DNA from: a bacterium
GTDB lineage: Bacteria; SZUA-79; Acidulodesulfobacterales; Acidulodesulfobacteraceae
Length of the DNA stretch: 64,000 nt
Reading direction: 5' to 3'
NCBI GenBank assembly: GCA_021825865.1
Contig: JAKAFU010000003.1
Span: 1-64,000, forward strand
The number at the start of each line of letters is the position of its first letter. Positions within the stretch are counted from its first letter, which is position 1. Positions 26,710 through 35,837 of this stretch are shown here, piece by piece. The translations under genes and the position numbers were made by a program. The notes beneath the pieces are model-generated. The model ran no database searches. It had not been told where the DNA came from and saw only the letters and a program-made list of their open reading frames with translations.

Positions 26710-28546
26710 AAAGAGAAAGGGTATTACAGGCATCATGAGAAGACCGCTGCTTAATATTAAGAGATACATGATAAAGTTTCAGGATAACAGATTCATGTAT
26801 TTTTCACGCTGGCTTTTTTTTGGATTGCTGATAGGTATTGTTGCCGGCGTCGGAGCAATTATTTTCAACGCTCTTATAAGATTGTTCAGATTTATATTTC
26901 AAAATACCCTCGAGGGATATTACTCCCCTCGTCCGGAATTAATGGGACATACGGGAGCGCCTCCCCATGTTGTTCTGGTTCACTGGCTGTTTCTGCTCAT
27001 TCCTGCGGTAGGCGGACTTTTTTCGGGACTTTTAGTTTATACTTTTGCACCTGAAGCCGAGGGTCACGGCACAGACGCCGCTATTGACGCGTTTCATAAT
27101 AAAGAAGGCTTTATAAGGGGCAGGGTACCTATAATTAAAACCTTAGCCTCGTCAATTACTTTAGGTTCAGGAGGTTCGGGAGGCAGAGAAGGACCGGTTG
27201 CGCAGATAGGCGCCGGATTCGGTTCGGTTCTTGCAACGTTTCTGGGTCTTCCTGTTCCTGAAAGAAGAAAAATGCTTGTTGCCGGCATTGGAGCGGGCAT
27301 AGGAGCAATATTTAAATCTCCGCTTGCAGGGGCGATGTTCGGCGTCGAAGTTCTGTATTCCGACATGGACTTTGAAAGCGGCTCGCTTATGCTTGCTATA
27401 GTTTCTTCAATAATCGCCTATTCTATTTATGCATACTTTTACGCAGGTTTTAAACCGGTTGTACTTGTTCCGATGTTCACATATACGCGGCCGGTGACGC
27501 TGTTTTTTTACGCTATTATGGGTTTTGCTCTTGCATTCATAGGTCAGTTTTATGTCAGATTTTTTTACGGCGTGCATAGTTTTTTTGAAAAAATAAAAAT
27601 CAAACCGCATTTTAAACCTATGATAGGCGGTCTGATTGTCGGCGTTATAGCTTATTTTCTTCCGGAAATTATGGGCGTCGGTTATGGATGGCTTCAGCTT
27701 GCCGTTTTAGGAAAAATAAGCCTTATAATGCTTATTATGATAGGTTTGTTTAAAATTATAGCAACGTCTTTTACTATCAGCTCAGGAGGTTCAGCCGGTG
27801 TTTACGCCCCTTCTCTTATAATAGGAGGAATGTTCGGCGGAGCATTCGGAATCATATTTCATATGCTTTTGCCGCATATTATTCTGCAGTCGGATATTGC
27901 GCCGTTTGTTCTTATAGGGATGGGAGGTTTTTTTGCCGGCGTTGCCAAAACGCCTATTTCTTCACTTCTCATGGTATCTGAAATGACCGGAAGCTATGGT
28001 CTTTTACCTCCGCTGATGCTTGTTAACGCCATTACTTTCATAGTCAGCGGAAAAAGGAGCATATATTCTAAACAGAAAAAAAACAGAATGGATTCGCCAG
28101 CGCACTCAAAGGATTATCTCATTGAACCGCTTAAAAAATATTCCGTAAAAGATATAATGAAGGATGAGAATTTTGCCAAGCCTATAAAACCTGAAGCCAC
28201 TCTGTATGAGATGATTACAGTTTTTTTTAATTCTAATTTTACAATACATCCGGTCGTTGATGCGGACGGAAGAATTATAGGATTTATAAAATATGCCACA
28301 ATAAAAAATATGATGATGAATACGCCTGATGATGAAAGAACTGCCAGAGATATAATGGAAACGAAAAAAATTCCTAAAATAAAAATAACCGAAACACTTG
28401 ACGTTGTCGTGCATAATTTTTTTAGAAAAAAGACCGATGAACTTTTTGTAGTAGAAGGAAAAACCGAAAAATACAGGGCTATAATTAGGAAAAGAGATGT
28501 TCTTGTAGTAATTAATAATGCGGAAAATATTTTTAAGAAGAGCTAA
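26699..28546 (+). CDS. clcA: ClC-family chloride channel or transporter with CBS pair
   Basis: Integral membrane chloride channel or Cl-/H+ exchanger of 615 residues. ClC signatures: GSGGS (156-160) in place of the usual GSGIP, GREGP (162-166) with the gating Glu164, IFKSPLAGAMFGVEVLY, and SSGGSAGVYAPSLIIGG, the third anion-site loop. Two CBS domains follow (about 465-610, starting YSVKDIMKDENFAKP). CBS pairs usually bind adenosine nucleotides and regulate gating. It starts inside the last codons of the beta-propeller gene (ATG at 26699, upstream stop at 26707-26709), so the two are coupled. Acid resistance is one plausible role, not shown here. Confidence 0.92.
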   Translation: MAGKKRKGITGIMRRPLLNIKRYMIKFQDNRFMYFSRWLFFGLLIGIVAGVGAIIFNALIRLFRFIFQNTLEGYYSPRPELMGHTGAPPHVVLVHWLFLLIPAVGGLFSGLLVYTFAPEAEGHGTDAAIDAFHNKEGFIRGRVPIIKTLASSITLGSGGSGGREGPVAQIGAGFGSVLATFLGLPVPERRKMLVAGIGAGIGAIFKSPLAGAMFGVEVLYSDMDFESGSLMLAIVSSIIAYSIYAYFYAGFKPVVLVPMFTYTRPVTLFFYAIMGFALAFIGQFYVRFFYGVHSFFEKIKIKPHFKPMIGGLIVGVIAYFLPEIMGVGYGWLQLAVLGKISLIMLIMIGLFKIIATSFTISSGGSAGVYAPSLIIGGMFGGAFGIIFHMLLPHIILQSDIAPFVLIGMGGFFAGVAKTPISSLLMVSEMTGSYGLLPPLMLVNAITFIVSGKRSIYSKQKKNRMDSPAHSKDYLIEPLKKYSVKDIMKDENFAKPIKPEATLYEMITVFFNSNFTIHPVVDADGRIIGFIKYATIKNMMMNTPDDERTARDIMETKKIPKIKITETLDVVVHNFFRKKTDELFVVEGKTEKYRAIIRKRDVLVVINNAENIFKKS

Positions 28547-28760
28547 AATTATGATTGCAAAAAATATTAACCGGAAGTTTTGAAAAAATAAAACATTATT
28601 AAAAGCTATATTGAGGTAATATATTGTACATTATTATTACATAATTTAACTATATAAAATAATAAAATAAATTAAATTTTTTGTAAAAATAACTGTAAAA
28701 ATGAACTTTTATGTTTATATATTAGTATTATGACTAATTTATTAAAATTATGAGGCTGTT

Positions 28761-29819
28761 ATGGCGACGACTATGACCGATGTTATGAAAGAAGCGCTTT
28801 ATTATAGCAATAACGACATAAGAATTATTGAAAAACCTATACCTGAAATAAATGACGATGAAATATTGTTAAAGGTTGAAGCTGCAGGCATCTGCGGAAG
28901 CGATGTCATAGAATGGTACAGACGCGATAAAGTTCCGCTGGTTTTGGGTCATGAGGTTTCAGGCACTGTTGTTGAAGCAGGCGCGAATGTGGAAAAATTT
29001 AAAATAGGCGACAGGGTAGTTGCGGCGCATCATGTTCCGTGCAATACCTGTAAGTACTGTTTAAGCGGACATCAAACCGTTTGCGATACGCTAAGAAGCA
29101 CGAATTTTTACCCTGGCGGATTTGCCCAATATTTAAGACTTCCTGAAATTAACGTTAAAAACGGACTTTATTTATTGCCGGACTCTGTCAGTTTCGAGGA
29201 AGGAACTTTTGTCGAACCTTTGGCGTGCTGCGTCAGAGCACAGAGGCTGGCAGGCGTCAAACCCGCTCAAACGGCTGTTGTTATAGGAAGCGGATTGGCA
29301 GGGCTTCTGCATATAAATCTTTTGAGGGCATCCGGAGCGACGACTATTATAGCAACGGATATTAACGATTTCAGGCTTTCCGCAGCAAAGAAATTCGGCG
29401 CCGATTATACTTTAAACGCAAAAGAAAACATTCCTGAAGTAATTAAAGGCATAAACGGCGGATTTCTTGCAGACACGGTAATCATTTCGGCAGGAGCAAA
29501 CAGCGCAATAGAACAGGGGCTTAAATCCGTAAGAAGAGGCGGTACGGTACTATTCTTTTCTGCCGCCGAAGACGGAGCAAAACTTCCAATGTCGATAAAT
29601 GAAATATTCTGGAGAACGGAGGTAAGCTTGCTCAGCTCTTATGCAGGTTCTATTGCCGACCATATTAATGCTCTTGAACTTATAAGAACAAAAAGAGTAA
29701 ATATAAAAGATATGATTACGGAAGTACTGCCGCTTGCAGAAATATCGCAGGGATTCAAACTTACCGCAGAAGCAGGCAGCTCTCTTAAAATTATTATAAA
29801 ACCGAATACGGCTTTATAA
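28761..29819 (+). CDS. Zinc-dependent alcohol/polyol dehydrogenase, MDR family
   Basis: NAD(P)-linked medium-chain dehydrogenase, 352 residues. Catalytic zinc ligands are Cys45 (GICGSD), His64-Glu65 (LGHEVSG) and Glu152 (FVEPLACC). The structural zinc site is Cys94, Cys97, Cys100 and Cys108. The Rossmann motif is GSGLAG at 176-181. Overall it is closest to sorbitol/threonine dehydrogenase-type proteins, but the substrate cannot be named. ATG 28761 has a GAGG site shortly upstream. It converges on a universal stress gene, with a strong hairpin between them. Confidence 0.87.
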   Translation: MATTMTDVMKEALYYSNNDIRIIEKPIPEINDDEILLKVEAAGICGSDVIEWYRRDKVPLVLGHEVSGTVVEAGANVEKFKIGDRVVAAHHVPCNTCKYCLSGHQTVCDTLRSTNFYPGGFAQYLRLPEINVKNGLYLLPDSVSFEEGTFVEPLACCVRAQRLAGVKPAQTAVVIGSGLAGLLHINLLRASGATTIIATDINDFRLSAAKKFGADYTLNAKENIPEVIKGINGGFLADTVIISAGANSAIEQGLKSVRRGGTVLFFSAAEDGAKLPMSINEIFWRTEVSLLSSYAGSIADHINALELIRTKRVNIKDMITEVLPLAEISQGFKLTAEAGSSLKIIIKPNTAL

Positions 29820-29892
29820 AATATTTATTACGGCATTATAATTAAGTTAGATTATAATTACAGCATTACAATATTACTGCACTGTAAGAAGA

Positions 29893-29912
29893 CTCCGTCC
29901 GTGAGGACGGAG
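29893..29912. terminator. Perfect 8-bp hairpin between convergent genes
   Basis: CTCCGTCC (29893-29900), loop GTGA, GGACGGAG (29905-29912). It is GC-rich in an AT-rich gap between the adh and usp 3' ends, the usual place for a bidirectional terminator. Neither side has a clear T-run, so the termination role is inferred from position. Confidence 0.6.
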
Positions 29913-29931
29913 ATAAATTATTGATTAGAAA

Positions 29932-30378
29932 TTAGTTTTTAGTTTGCTGTTTTCTAAATAAAAGTACAGGTAATGAGGAATGCCGCACCAGGGATTCTGC
30001 TACCGAGCCTAAAAGTACTCTGGAAAGACCTGTTCTGCCGTGGGTTCCCATTACTATTAATTCGTAATTTTCATTTTTTGCTTTTTCAAGCACAATGTCC
30101 TGAGGCACGCCGTGAGTCAAAACGGTATCGACTACAACGCCTTTAGACACGGCGATTTCATCTAATTTTTTCAATAGTCCCTTTTCTTCTTCCGCTAATG
30201 TTTCGTATATATCAACCGAACCGAAAGATAAATCTCCTGCATTTTGCATAAGATTGACATCTAAAACGTGGATAAAAGTAATTGTGGATTTTAACTGCTC
30301 TGCAAGTTCAATTGCGTTATTAGATGCATTAAGCGAGGTTTCGCTAAAATCAACCGGGCATAGAATTTTCTTAAACAT
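29932..30378 (-). CDS. uspA: Universal stress protein, UspA family
   Basis: Single-domain Usp of 148 residues. The start MFKKILCPVDFSETS and the ATP-binding motif GTHGRTGLSRVLLGS (Gly111, Gly114, Gly124-Ser125, spacing G-x2-G-x9-GS) place it in the ATP-binding group. It is likely to help survival under stress or growth arrest; the exact role is unknown. A strong AGGAGG site lies before the ATG. It is divergent from uppP across about 400 bases. Confidence 0.93.
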   Translation of the reverse strand: MFKKILCPVDFSETSLNASNNAIELAEQLKSTITFIHVLDVNLMQNAGDLSFGSVDIYETLAEEEKGLLKKLDEIAVSKGVVVDTVLTHGVPQDIVLEKAKNENYELIVMGTHGRTGLSRVLLGSVAESLVRHSSLPVLLFRKQQTKN

Positions 30379-30783
30379 TTTTCCTCCTGATTAATAAATG
30401 AATTTGATACGGCTATTTAGTTTTATTTTAAATAATTCTTATGTTTAAATAATTATTATGGTATACGTATTTAGTTTGTTTTGCTTAGTTTAATTTTTTT
30501 TAATTTTAGACTAAATTCAGGATGCAATTTTTTAATATATTTTTTATATATTATATATCATATTATTATAATAAATTGTATATTTTTATTTTTTTTATTA
30601 TAATTATCTCTTTATTATTTTATCATTTCAATCGATACAAATTTTAAAATATAAGAAAAATAGAAAATCTAATTTTAATTTCGGTATAAATTTTAAAATA
30701 TAAGCAAAATATAAATTTAATTTTAATTATGGAGGCGTTTCAGTTTAAGCCGGTATGTTTAAACGGACGGATGTGAATTATAT
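30379..30783. other. Divergent intergenic region, usp / uppP
   Basis: A 405-base very AT-rich gap. It contains a 49-bp imperfect tandem duplication (30636-30732). After that comes a short possible leader peptide ORF starting at ATG 30729, 15 codons ending at TGA 30774-30776, eight bases before the uppP ATG. No promoter could be chosen with confidence. Confidence 0.5.
30636..30732 (+). repeat. Imperfect 49-bp tandem repeat upstream of uppP
   Basis: Unit 1 is 30636-30684 and unit 2 is 30685-30732, both built on TTTTAAAATATAAG followed by TAATTTTAATT. They share most bases, with a one-base length difference and scattered substitutions. It sits 50 bases before the uppP start. Confidence 0.75.
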
Positions 30784-31632
30784 ATGATTAATCTTTCTAT
30801 CTTTCAGGGTATTATTCTTGCCGTAATTCAAGGCATCAGCGAACTTTTTCCTATTTCAAGTCTGGCTCAGGGAGTAATAATACCCACGCTGCTTGGATGG
30901 CATATAAATAGACAGTCTGAAGGCTTTTTGCCTTTTCTCGTTGTTCTGCATCTCGGCACTGCCCTGGCTCTTATCATATATTTTTACAAGGATTGGATTA
31001 GTTTGTTTAAGGGTTTTTTTAAAGGAGTGGCTGAAAGAAATATTAACATAAATGAAGATTCTAAAACCTTGTATTTATTAGCATTAGCCACAATTCCGGC
31101 AGGTATTTTAGGTTTAATTTTTGTCCATAAACTTAAGAAATTATTCGGTTTTACAGATATAGCAGCTTTTTTTCTAATAATAAACGGCATTATTTTGTAT
31201 CTCGGCGAAAAAAGAAGGAGAAAGCAGGGTATAGCTAAAATAGCTGATATGACGGTATATATGGCGCTTATAATAGGTTTTTTTCAATCTTTTGCCCTGA
31301 TTCCCGGAATATCCCGTTCTGCTATAACTATGGTGGCTGCCCTATATCTCGGTTTTAAACATGAATCTGCCGCAAAGTTCTCGTTCCTTCTTGCCACGCC
31401 TATTATATTTGCCGCAGGACTTTTAGAAGTTCCAAAAATGCTGAAACTGCATCTTGCCAATTTTGATGCAATAGCTGTTATAAGCGGCATTGTTGCCGGC
31501 GTTGTAGCATATTTTAGCATATGGTTTTTAATGAAATATTTTCATAAATATGAGGTTAATGCGCTTTATCCGTTTGCGTTTTATTGCATTTTATTCGGCT
31601 CTTTTGTTCTGCTATATAGAATTATTTTTTAG
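30784..31632 (+). CDS. uppP: Undecaprenyl-diphosphatase (UppP/BacA family), atypical active site
   Basis: Membrane phosphatase that recycles undecaprenyl diphosphate to the monophosphate carrier for peptidoglycan and LPS O-antigen; it also gives bacitracin tolerance. Eight or so helices, 282 residues. The two signature regions are recognisable: QGISELFPISSLAQGVI (16-32) and PGISRSAITMV. Compared with E. coli BacA, Glu21 and Ser27 are kept (Glu20, Ser26 here) and the Ser-Arg of the second motif is kept, but the conserved His30 is Gln29. Glu17 is Gln16, which is common in the family. It could be a divergent subgroup with a different substrate. Confidence 0.85.
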   Translation: MINLSIFQGIILAVIQGISELFPISSLAQGVIIPTLLGWHINRQSEGFLPFLVVLHLGTALALIIYFYKDWISLFKGFFKGVAERNININEDSKTLYLLALATIPAGILGLIFVHKLKKLFGFTDIAAFFLIINGIILYLGEKRRRKQGIAKIADMTVYMALIIGFFQSFALIPGISRSAITMVAALYLGFKHESAAKFSFLLATPIIFAAGLLEVPKMLKLHLANFDAIAVISGIVAGVVAYFSIWFLMKYFHKYEVNALYPFAFYCILFGSFVLLYRIIF

Positions 31633-31831
31633 AAAATTATTGAAAATTTTTGATTTTTAAATCTATTTTTAAAATTTAATTTTATAATAAATATTTATAA
31701 AATTGCGGATATTTAATTATTATTTGTGATATAATTTTAGTTTAAAGTTTTTTAATAATTATCTTTGTTTAATTATTTTATTTATTCTAAGATCTCTTTT
31801 ATTCGCTTTTTATTTGATAATTTCTTTAATT

Positions 31832-32866
31832 ATGGAAAAGCAACCGGATTATATAGCAGAGTTTGAAAATTATTTGCGGCTTGATAAAAATTATTCCATA
31901 AATACGGTAATGGCATATTCTTCAGATGTGAAGGAATTATTTATATATTTGAAAAACGTTTCCGAGAGCCGAAAGAAAAATTGCGGACAAAATAACGGCG
32001 ATTGCGATAATAATAATAAAAAAAAGACGGATAATATAACTATAAACGGCGATGATGATGATGATAATGATATAGATATTAAAGAAATTGCCGAGATAGA
32101 CATAAGAGGATATTTAAGCAAAGAATACGATAAGGTTAAAAAAGTAAGCCTTGCCAGAAAAATAGAATCCATTAAGGCTTTTTTTAATTTTCTTGAAAAA
32201 AGACATATAATAGATAAAAATCCTGTTTTTTTATTAGAACTTCCAAAAATAGAAAAAAAATTACCCTTTTTTTTAACCGTAAATGAAGCAAAATTTTTGT
32301 TAGACAATTACAGGTCTTTATCTTTCGAAAAAAAAGGCGTAAAATATGAGTTTGAAATCTTGAGAAACGATTTAATATTAGAATTTCTTTACGGGAGCGG
32401 TTTAAGAGTCAGCGAAATAATTTTTGTAAAGTATAAAGATTTAGCTCTCAACGAAGGCTACGTCAAGGTTTTAGGCAAAGGTTCAAAAGAGAGAATAATA
32501 CCTTTAACCATTCAAACCGTTAATAAAATTCAAAAATGGAAAAACTATGCCGGCGCTCATATCGCTAATTTAAATTTTAAAAGCGAATTTTTGATTATTA
32601 ATAAAAAAGGCAATCATCTGACACGCAGAACTGTTCATAGAATAGTTCATGAATCTATGCTTATAACAGGTCAATTTAAAAATATATCGCCGCACAGTTT
32701 AAGGCATTCTTTCGCTACGCATCTGCTTGATAACGGCGCAGATTTGCGTTCTATTCAGGATATGCTCGGACATTCTAATCTTTCAACGACTGAAAAATAT
32801 ACTCATTTGAGTTTGAAGAAATTATTAGATGTCTATAAGCAATCCCATCCGCATGCGGTTAAATAG
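31832..32866 (+). CDS. xerD: Tyrosine recombinase, XerC/XerD type
   Basis: Site-specific recombinase, probably the chromosome dimer resolvase acting at dif. It has an N-terminal SAM-like DNA-binding domain, then the catalytic domain. The Arg is in GSGLRVSEI, the Lys in LGKGSKERIIP, His-x-x-Arg in HSLRHSFATHL, the second His in LGHSNLSTTEKY, and the nucleophile is the Tyr of that last motif. A low-complexity Asn/Asp insert with a run of Asp splits the N-terminal domain (about residues 45-85). ATG 31832 is chosen over an in-frame TTG 18 bases upstream. It sits just before hslV, as xerC/D does in several proteobacteria, which argues against a mobile-element integrase. Confidence 0.87.
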   Translation: MEKQPDYIAEFENYLRLDKNYSINTVMAYSSDVKELFIYLKNVSESRKKNCGQNNGDCDNNNKKKTDNITINGDDDDDNDIDIKEIAEIDIRGYLSKEYDKVKKVSLARKIESIKAFFNFLEKRHIIDKNPVFLLELPKIEKKLPFFLTVNEAKFLLDNYRSLSFEKKGVKYEFEILRNDLILEFLYGSGLRVSEIIFVKYKDLALNEGYVKVLGKGSKERIIPLTIQTVNKIQKWKNYAGAHIANLNFKSEFLIINKKGNHLTRRTVHRIVHESMLITGQFKNISPHSLRHSFATHLLDNGADLRSIQDMLGHSNLSTTEKYTHLSLKKLLDVYKQSHPHAVK

Positions 32867-32899
32867 TTTATTATCTAACTTAAGGAGAATTAATATACA

Positions 32900-33460
32900 A
32901 TGGCAAATTATAACAATGAAGGGATAAAACTTTTAGGTACAACCATAATAGGCGTCAGAAGAAACGGTCACATAGCCGTCGCGGGAGACGGGCAGGTTAC
33001 ATTGGGCAATACCGTTATGAAAAATACCGCAAAAAAGGTCAGAAGGCTTTACGACGACAAAGTAATAACAGGTTTTGCCGGTGCGACGGCAGATGCCTTT
33101 ACCCTTTTTGAAAAAATGGAAGAAAAACTTGCAAAATTTAACGGTAATGTAAGAAGAGCAAGCGTTGAACTCGCTAAAGACTGGAGAACCGATAAGATTT
33201 TACGCAGGCTTGAAGCTATGCTCATCATTGCCGATGCCAAGGATTTATTTATAATATCGGGAGCGGGGGATGTTATAGAACCCGACGAAAACGAAAATGT
33301 TCTTTCCATCGGTTCAGGCGGACCTTACGCTATGGCGTGCGCTCTTGCTTTGATGGAAAATACGGAAATGGAAGCAAAAGAAATAGCGGAATATTCAATA
33401 AAAACAGCTTCAAGGATATGTATCTATACCAACAATAATATTATAGTAGAAGCAATATAA
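32900..33460 (+). CDS. hslV: HslV peptidase subunit of the HslUV protease
   Basis: Proteasome-like threonine protease that degrades proteins unfolded by HslU in the cytosol. The N-terminal nucleophile Thr14 follows a 13-residue propeptide in [32 protein letters not shown] and [13 protein letters not shown] are conserved HslV blocks. Length is 186 residues. A strong AAGGAG site (32882-32887) precedes the ATG. It is followed after 67 bases by hslU. Confidence 0.97.
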   Translation: MANYNNEGIKLLGTTIIGVRRNGHIAVAGDGQVTLGNTVMKNTAKKVRRLYDDKVITGFAGATADAFTLFEKMEEKLAKFNGNVRRASVELAKDWRTDKILRRLEAMLIIADAKDLFIISGAGDVIEPDENENVLSIGSGGPYAMACALALMENTEMEAKEIAEYSIKTASRICIYTNNNIIVEAI

Positions 33461-33527
33461 ACGCAAATCAAACAATATTATTAATTATTACAATTTAAAA
33501 CTTAACGGCGAGGATAAATAATCTAAT

Positions 33528-34895
33528 ATGGCTGGGAAAATAGATTTTTTAACACCTAAAGAAATAGTTAAAGAACTGAATAAATACGTTATAGGTCAGG
33601 ATAAAGCCAAAAGGGCTGTTGCTATAGCCTTAAGGACCCGTTTTAGAAGAAACACCGTGCCGGCAGATATAATGGATGATATAGTGCCTAAAAATATCTT
33701 ATTAATCGGACCGACCGGTGTAGGCAAAACCGAAATAGCGCGAAGAATAGCTAAACTTTCGGACTCTCCCTTTATTAAAGTGGAAGCTTCTAAATTCACT
33801 GAAGTGGGGTATATGGGCAGAGACGTAGAAGCGATGATAAGAGACCTGACCGAAATTTCTATTATGAGCGAAAAAACAAAAGAAATGGACGATGTTATTG
33901 AAAAAGCTCAGGAAAATGCCGAGGAGATGCTGCTGGATTTATTAGTTCCGCCGCCGCCTAAGGTGTCCAAAAAAAATGCGGCAGAAATTTCTGCCGACAC
34001 GCATGCGCATACAAGAGAAAAATTCAGAAAAATGTTTAAAGAAGGGAAGCTTGACGGCAGAACCGTCGAGATGGAGGTCAAATCATCCAATAGGCAATCA
34101 TTTCCGGTTATAGAGGTTTTTTCCGGTCAGGCAGGGTTTGACGACATAGGGCAGGATTTAAAAGAAATGTTTTCAGGCATGTTTCCTAAGCAAAAAAAAC
34201 TTGAAAAAGTCAGGGTTCCCGAAGCGTATGAAGTACTGATACGCGAAGAAAGCGAAAGACTTGTGGATATAGACAAAGTAATTAAAAATGCAATAGAAAA
34301 GTTAGAAAATTCAGGATTGGTTTTTATAGATGAAATTGATAAAATTGCTTCGCGTGAAAAATCGTATGGACCGGACATTTCGAGAGAAGGGGTCCAAAGG
34401 GATTTGCTCCCTATTATAGAAGGTTCAAATGTAATGACCAAATACGGAGTCGTCAAAACAGACCATATATTATTCATAGCGGCGGGAGCTTTTCATGTAT
34501 CCAAACCGTCTGACCTCATACCTGAATTGCAGGGCAGATTTCCGATACGCGTCGAAATGGAATCATTAAGCAAAAATGACTTTGTACGTATCTTGAAAGA
34601 GCCTAAAAATGCATTAATAAAACAATACCGTGAGCTTTTAAAAACTGAAAAGGTAAATTTAGATTTTACGGAAGACGGCATAGAACGTATTGCCGAGATA
34701 GCCGAAGAAGTCAATCTTAAAACCGAAAATATCGGCGCAAGGAGGCTGCAGACAATATTAGAAAAAGCTATGGAAGATATATCATTTGACGCGCCGTATA
34801 AAACTGCCAAAAAATTTATTATTGACGCAAAATATATTGATTCCAAATTAAAAGATATAGTTAAAGACGAAGACCTTGCAAGATATATTTTATAA
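33528..34895 (+). CDS. hslU: HslU ATPase subunit of the HslUV protease
   Basis: AAA+ unfoldase that feeds substrates into HslV. Walker A is GPTGVGKT (61-68), the pore loop is GYMG (94-97; GYVG is usual), and Walker B is VFIDEID (265-271). The I-domain lies between about 110 and 230, with sensor and C-domain motifs following. The C-terminus DEDLARYIL is the tail that docks into HslV. At 455 residues it has family length. The gene is followed after 25 bases by argB. Confidence 0.97.
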   Translation: MAGKIDFLTPKEIVKELNKYVIGQDKAKRAVAIALRTRFRRNTVPADIMDDIVPKNILLIGPTGVGKTEIARRIAKLSDSPFIKVEASKFTEVGYMGRDVEAMIRDLTEISIMSEKTKEMDDVIEKAQENAEEMLLDLLVPPPPKVSKKNAAEISADTHAHTREKFRKMFKEGKLDGRTVEMEVKSSNRQSFPVIEVFSGQAGFDDIGQDLKEMFSGMFPKQKKLEKVRVPEAYEVLIREESERLVDIDKVIKNAIEKLENSGLVFIDEIDKIASREKSYGPDISREGVQRDLLPIIEGSNVMTKYGVVKTDHILFIAAGAFHVSKPSDLIPELQGRFPIRVEMESLSKNDFVRILKEPKNALIKQYRELLKTEKVNLDFTEDGIERIAEIAEEVNLKTENIGARRLQTILEKAMEDISFDAPYKTAKKFIIDAKYIDSKLKDIVKDEDLARYIL

Positions 34896-34920
34896 TTATT
34901 TGCCGCAAATATAAAAAATT

Positions 34921-35769
34921 ATGGAAGAATATATAAAAAAAGCGAAAACACTTCTCGAGGCATTGCCGTATATTCAAGAATTTTATTCAAAAACATTTGT
35001 AATAAAATTCGGCGGTTCTATCGCTGCTTCCAATGAGCTCAAAGAAAATTTCGTAATGGATATAATATTGCTGAAATTAGTAGGAATTAATATTGTTGTT
35101 GTGCACGGCGGAGGCAAAGATATTGACAATCTTTTAACCCGTCTCGGCATAAAGAGCAATTATCACAACGGGTTTCGTTTAACGGATGCCGGAACTATGG
35201 AAGTCGTAGAAATGGTTTTATCGGGCAAAATCAATAAAGACCTTGTTGCCTTAATAGGCAAATTTGGCGGAAAAGCCTGCGGAATATCAGGAAAAGACGG
35301 AAATTTGATTATTGCAGAAAGAATTAAGAATGAATATGTAGATTTGGGAAGCGTAGGCATCGTAAAAAAAATCAACAAAGAAATATTAGAAACATTGGAT
35401 AAATCATTTATTCCGGTCATAGCTCCCGTCAGCATGGATGAATCCGGTATTACGTTAAATATTAATGCCGATGTAGCGGCTTCCGCCATTGCTTCCGAAC
35501 TGAAAGCGGAAAAACTCATCATGCTTTCCGACCAGGACGGGCTTTTAAACGGCGAAGGAAAACTTATAGAATCCGCAAAAGAAAAAGATATTGAAAAAAT
35601 GTTAAAAAATGGGATAATATACGGAGGCATGATACCCAAGGTAAATTCATGCATAAACGCCGTAAAGAACGGAGTTAAAAAAGTTCATATAATTAACGGT
35701 TCCGTTCCTCATGCCGTTTTATTAGAGATATTTACCAAAAAAGGCATAGGCACGCAGATAACGCTTTAA
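34921..35769 (+). CDS. argB: Acetylglutamate kinase
   Basis: Second step of arginine synthesis: ATP-dependent phosphorylation of N-acetylglutamate. Conserved blocks: VIKFGGSIAAS (kinase glycine loop), VVVHGGGKDID, GFRLTDAGTMEVVEMVL, SGKDGNLI and YGGMIPKVNSC near the C-terminus. Length is 282 residues. It is the first arginine gene after hslU and begins the run argB-argD-argF. Arginine feedback depends on an N-terminal helix; residues 1-20 look helical, which leaves inhibition possible. Confidence 0.97.
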   Translation: MEEYIKKAKTLLEALPYIQEFYSKTFVIKFGGSIAASNELKENFVMDIILLKLVGINIVVVHGGGKDIDNLLTRLGIKSNYHNGFRLTDAGTMEVVEMVLSGKINKDLVALIGKFGGKACGISGKDGNLIIAERIKNEYVDLGSVGIVKKINKEILETLDKSFIPVIAPVSMDESGITLNINADVAASAIASELKAEKLIMLSDQDGLLNGEGKLIESAKEKDIEKMLKNGIIYGGMIPKVNSCINAVKNGVKKVHIINGSVPHAVLLEIFTKKGIGTQITL

Positions 35770-35837
35770 AATGCAAGAAAAATAGAATATCCGTACTCAC
35801 TTAAAAATAATTTTAGGATTTTAGGGGTTATAATAAA

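Noticed and set aside
31832-32866. Integrase of a mobile element
   Set aside because: The tyrosine recombinase sits in a conserved housekeeping position before hslV, with no attachment repeats or phage genes nearby.
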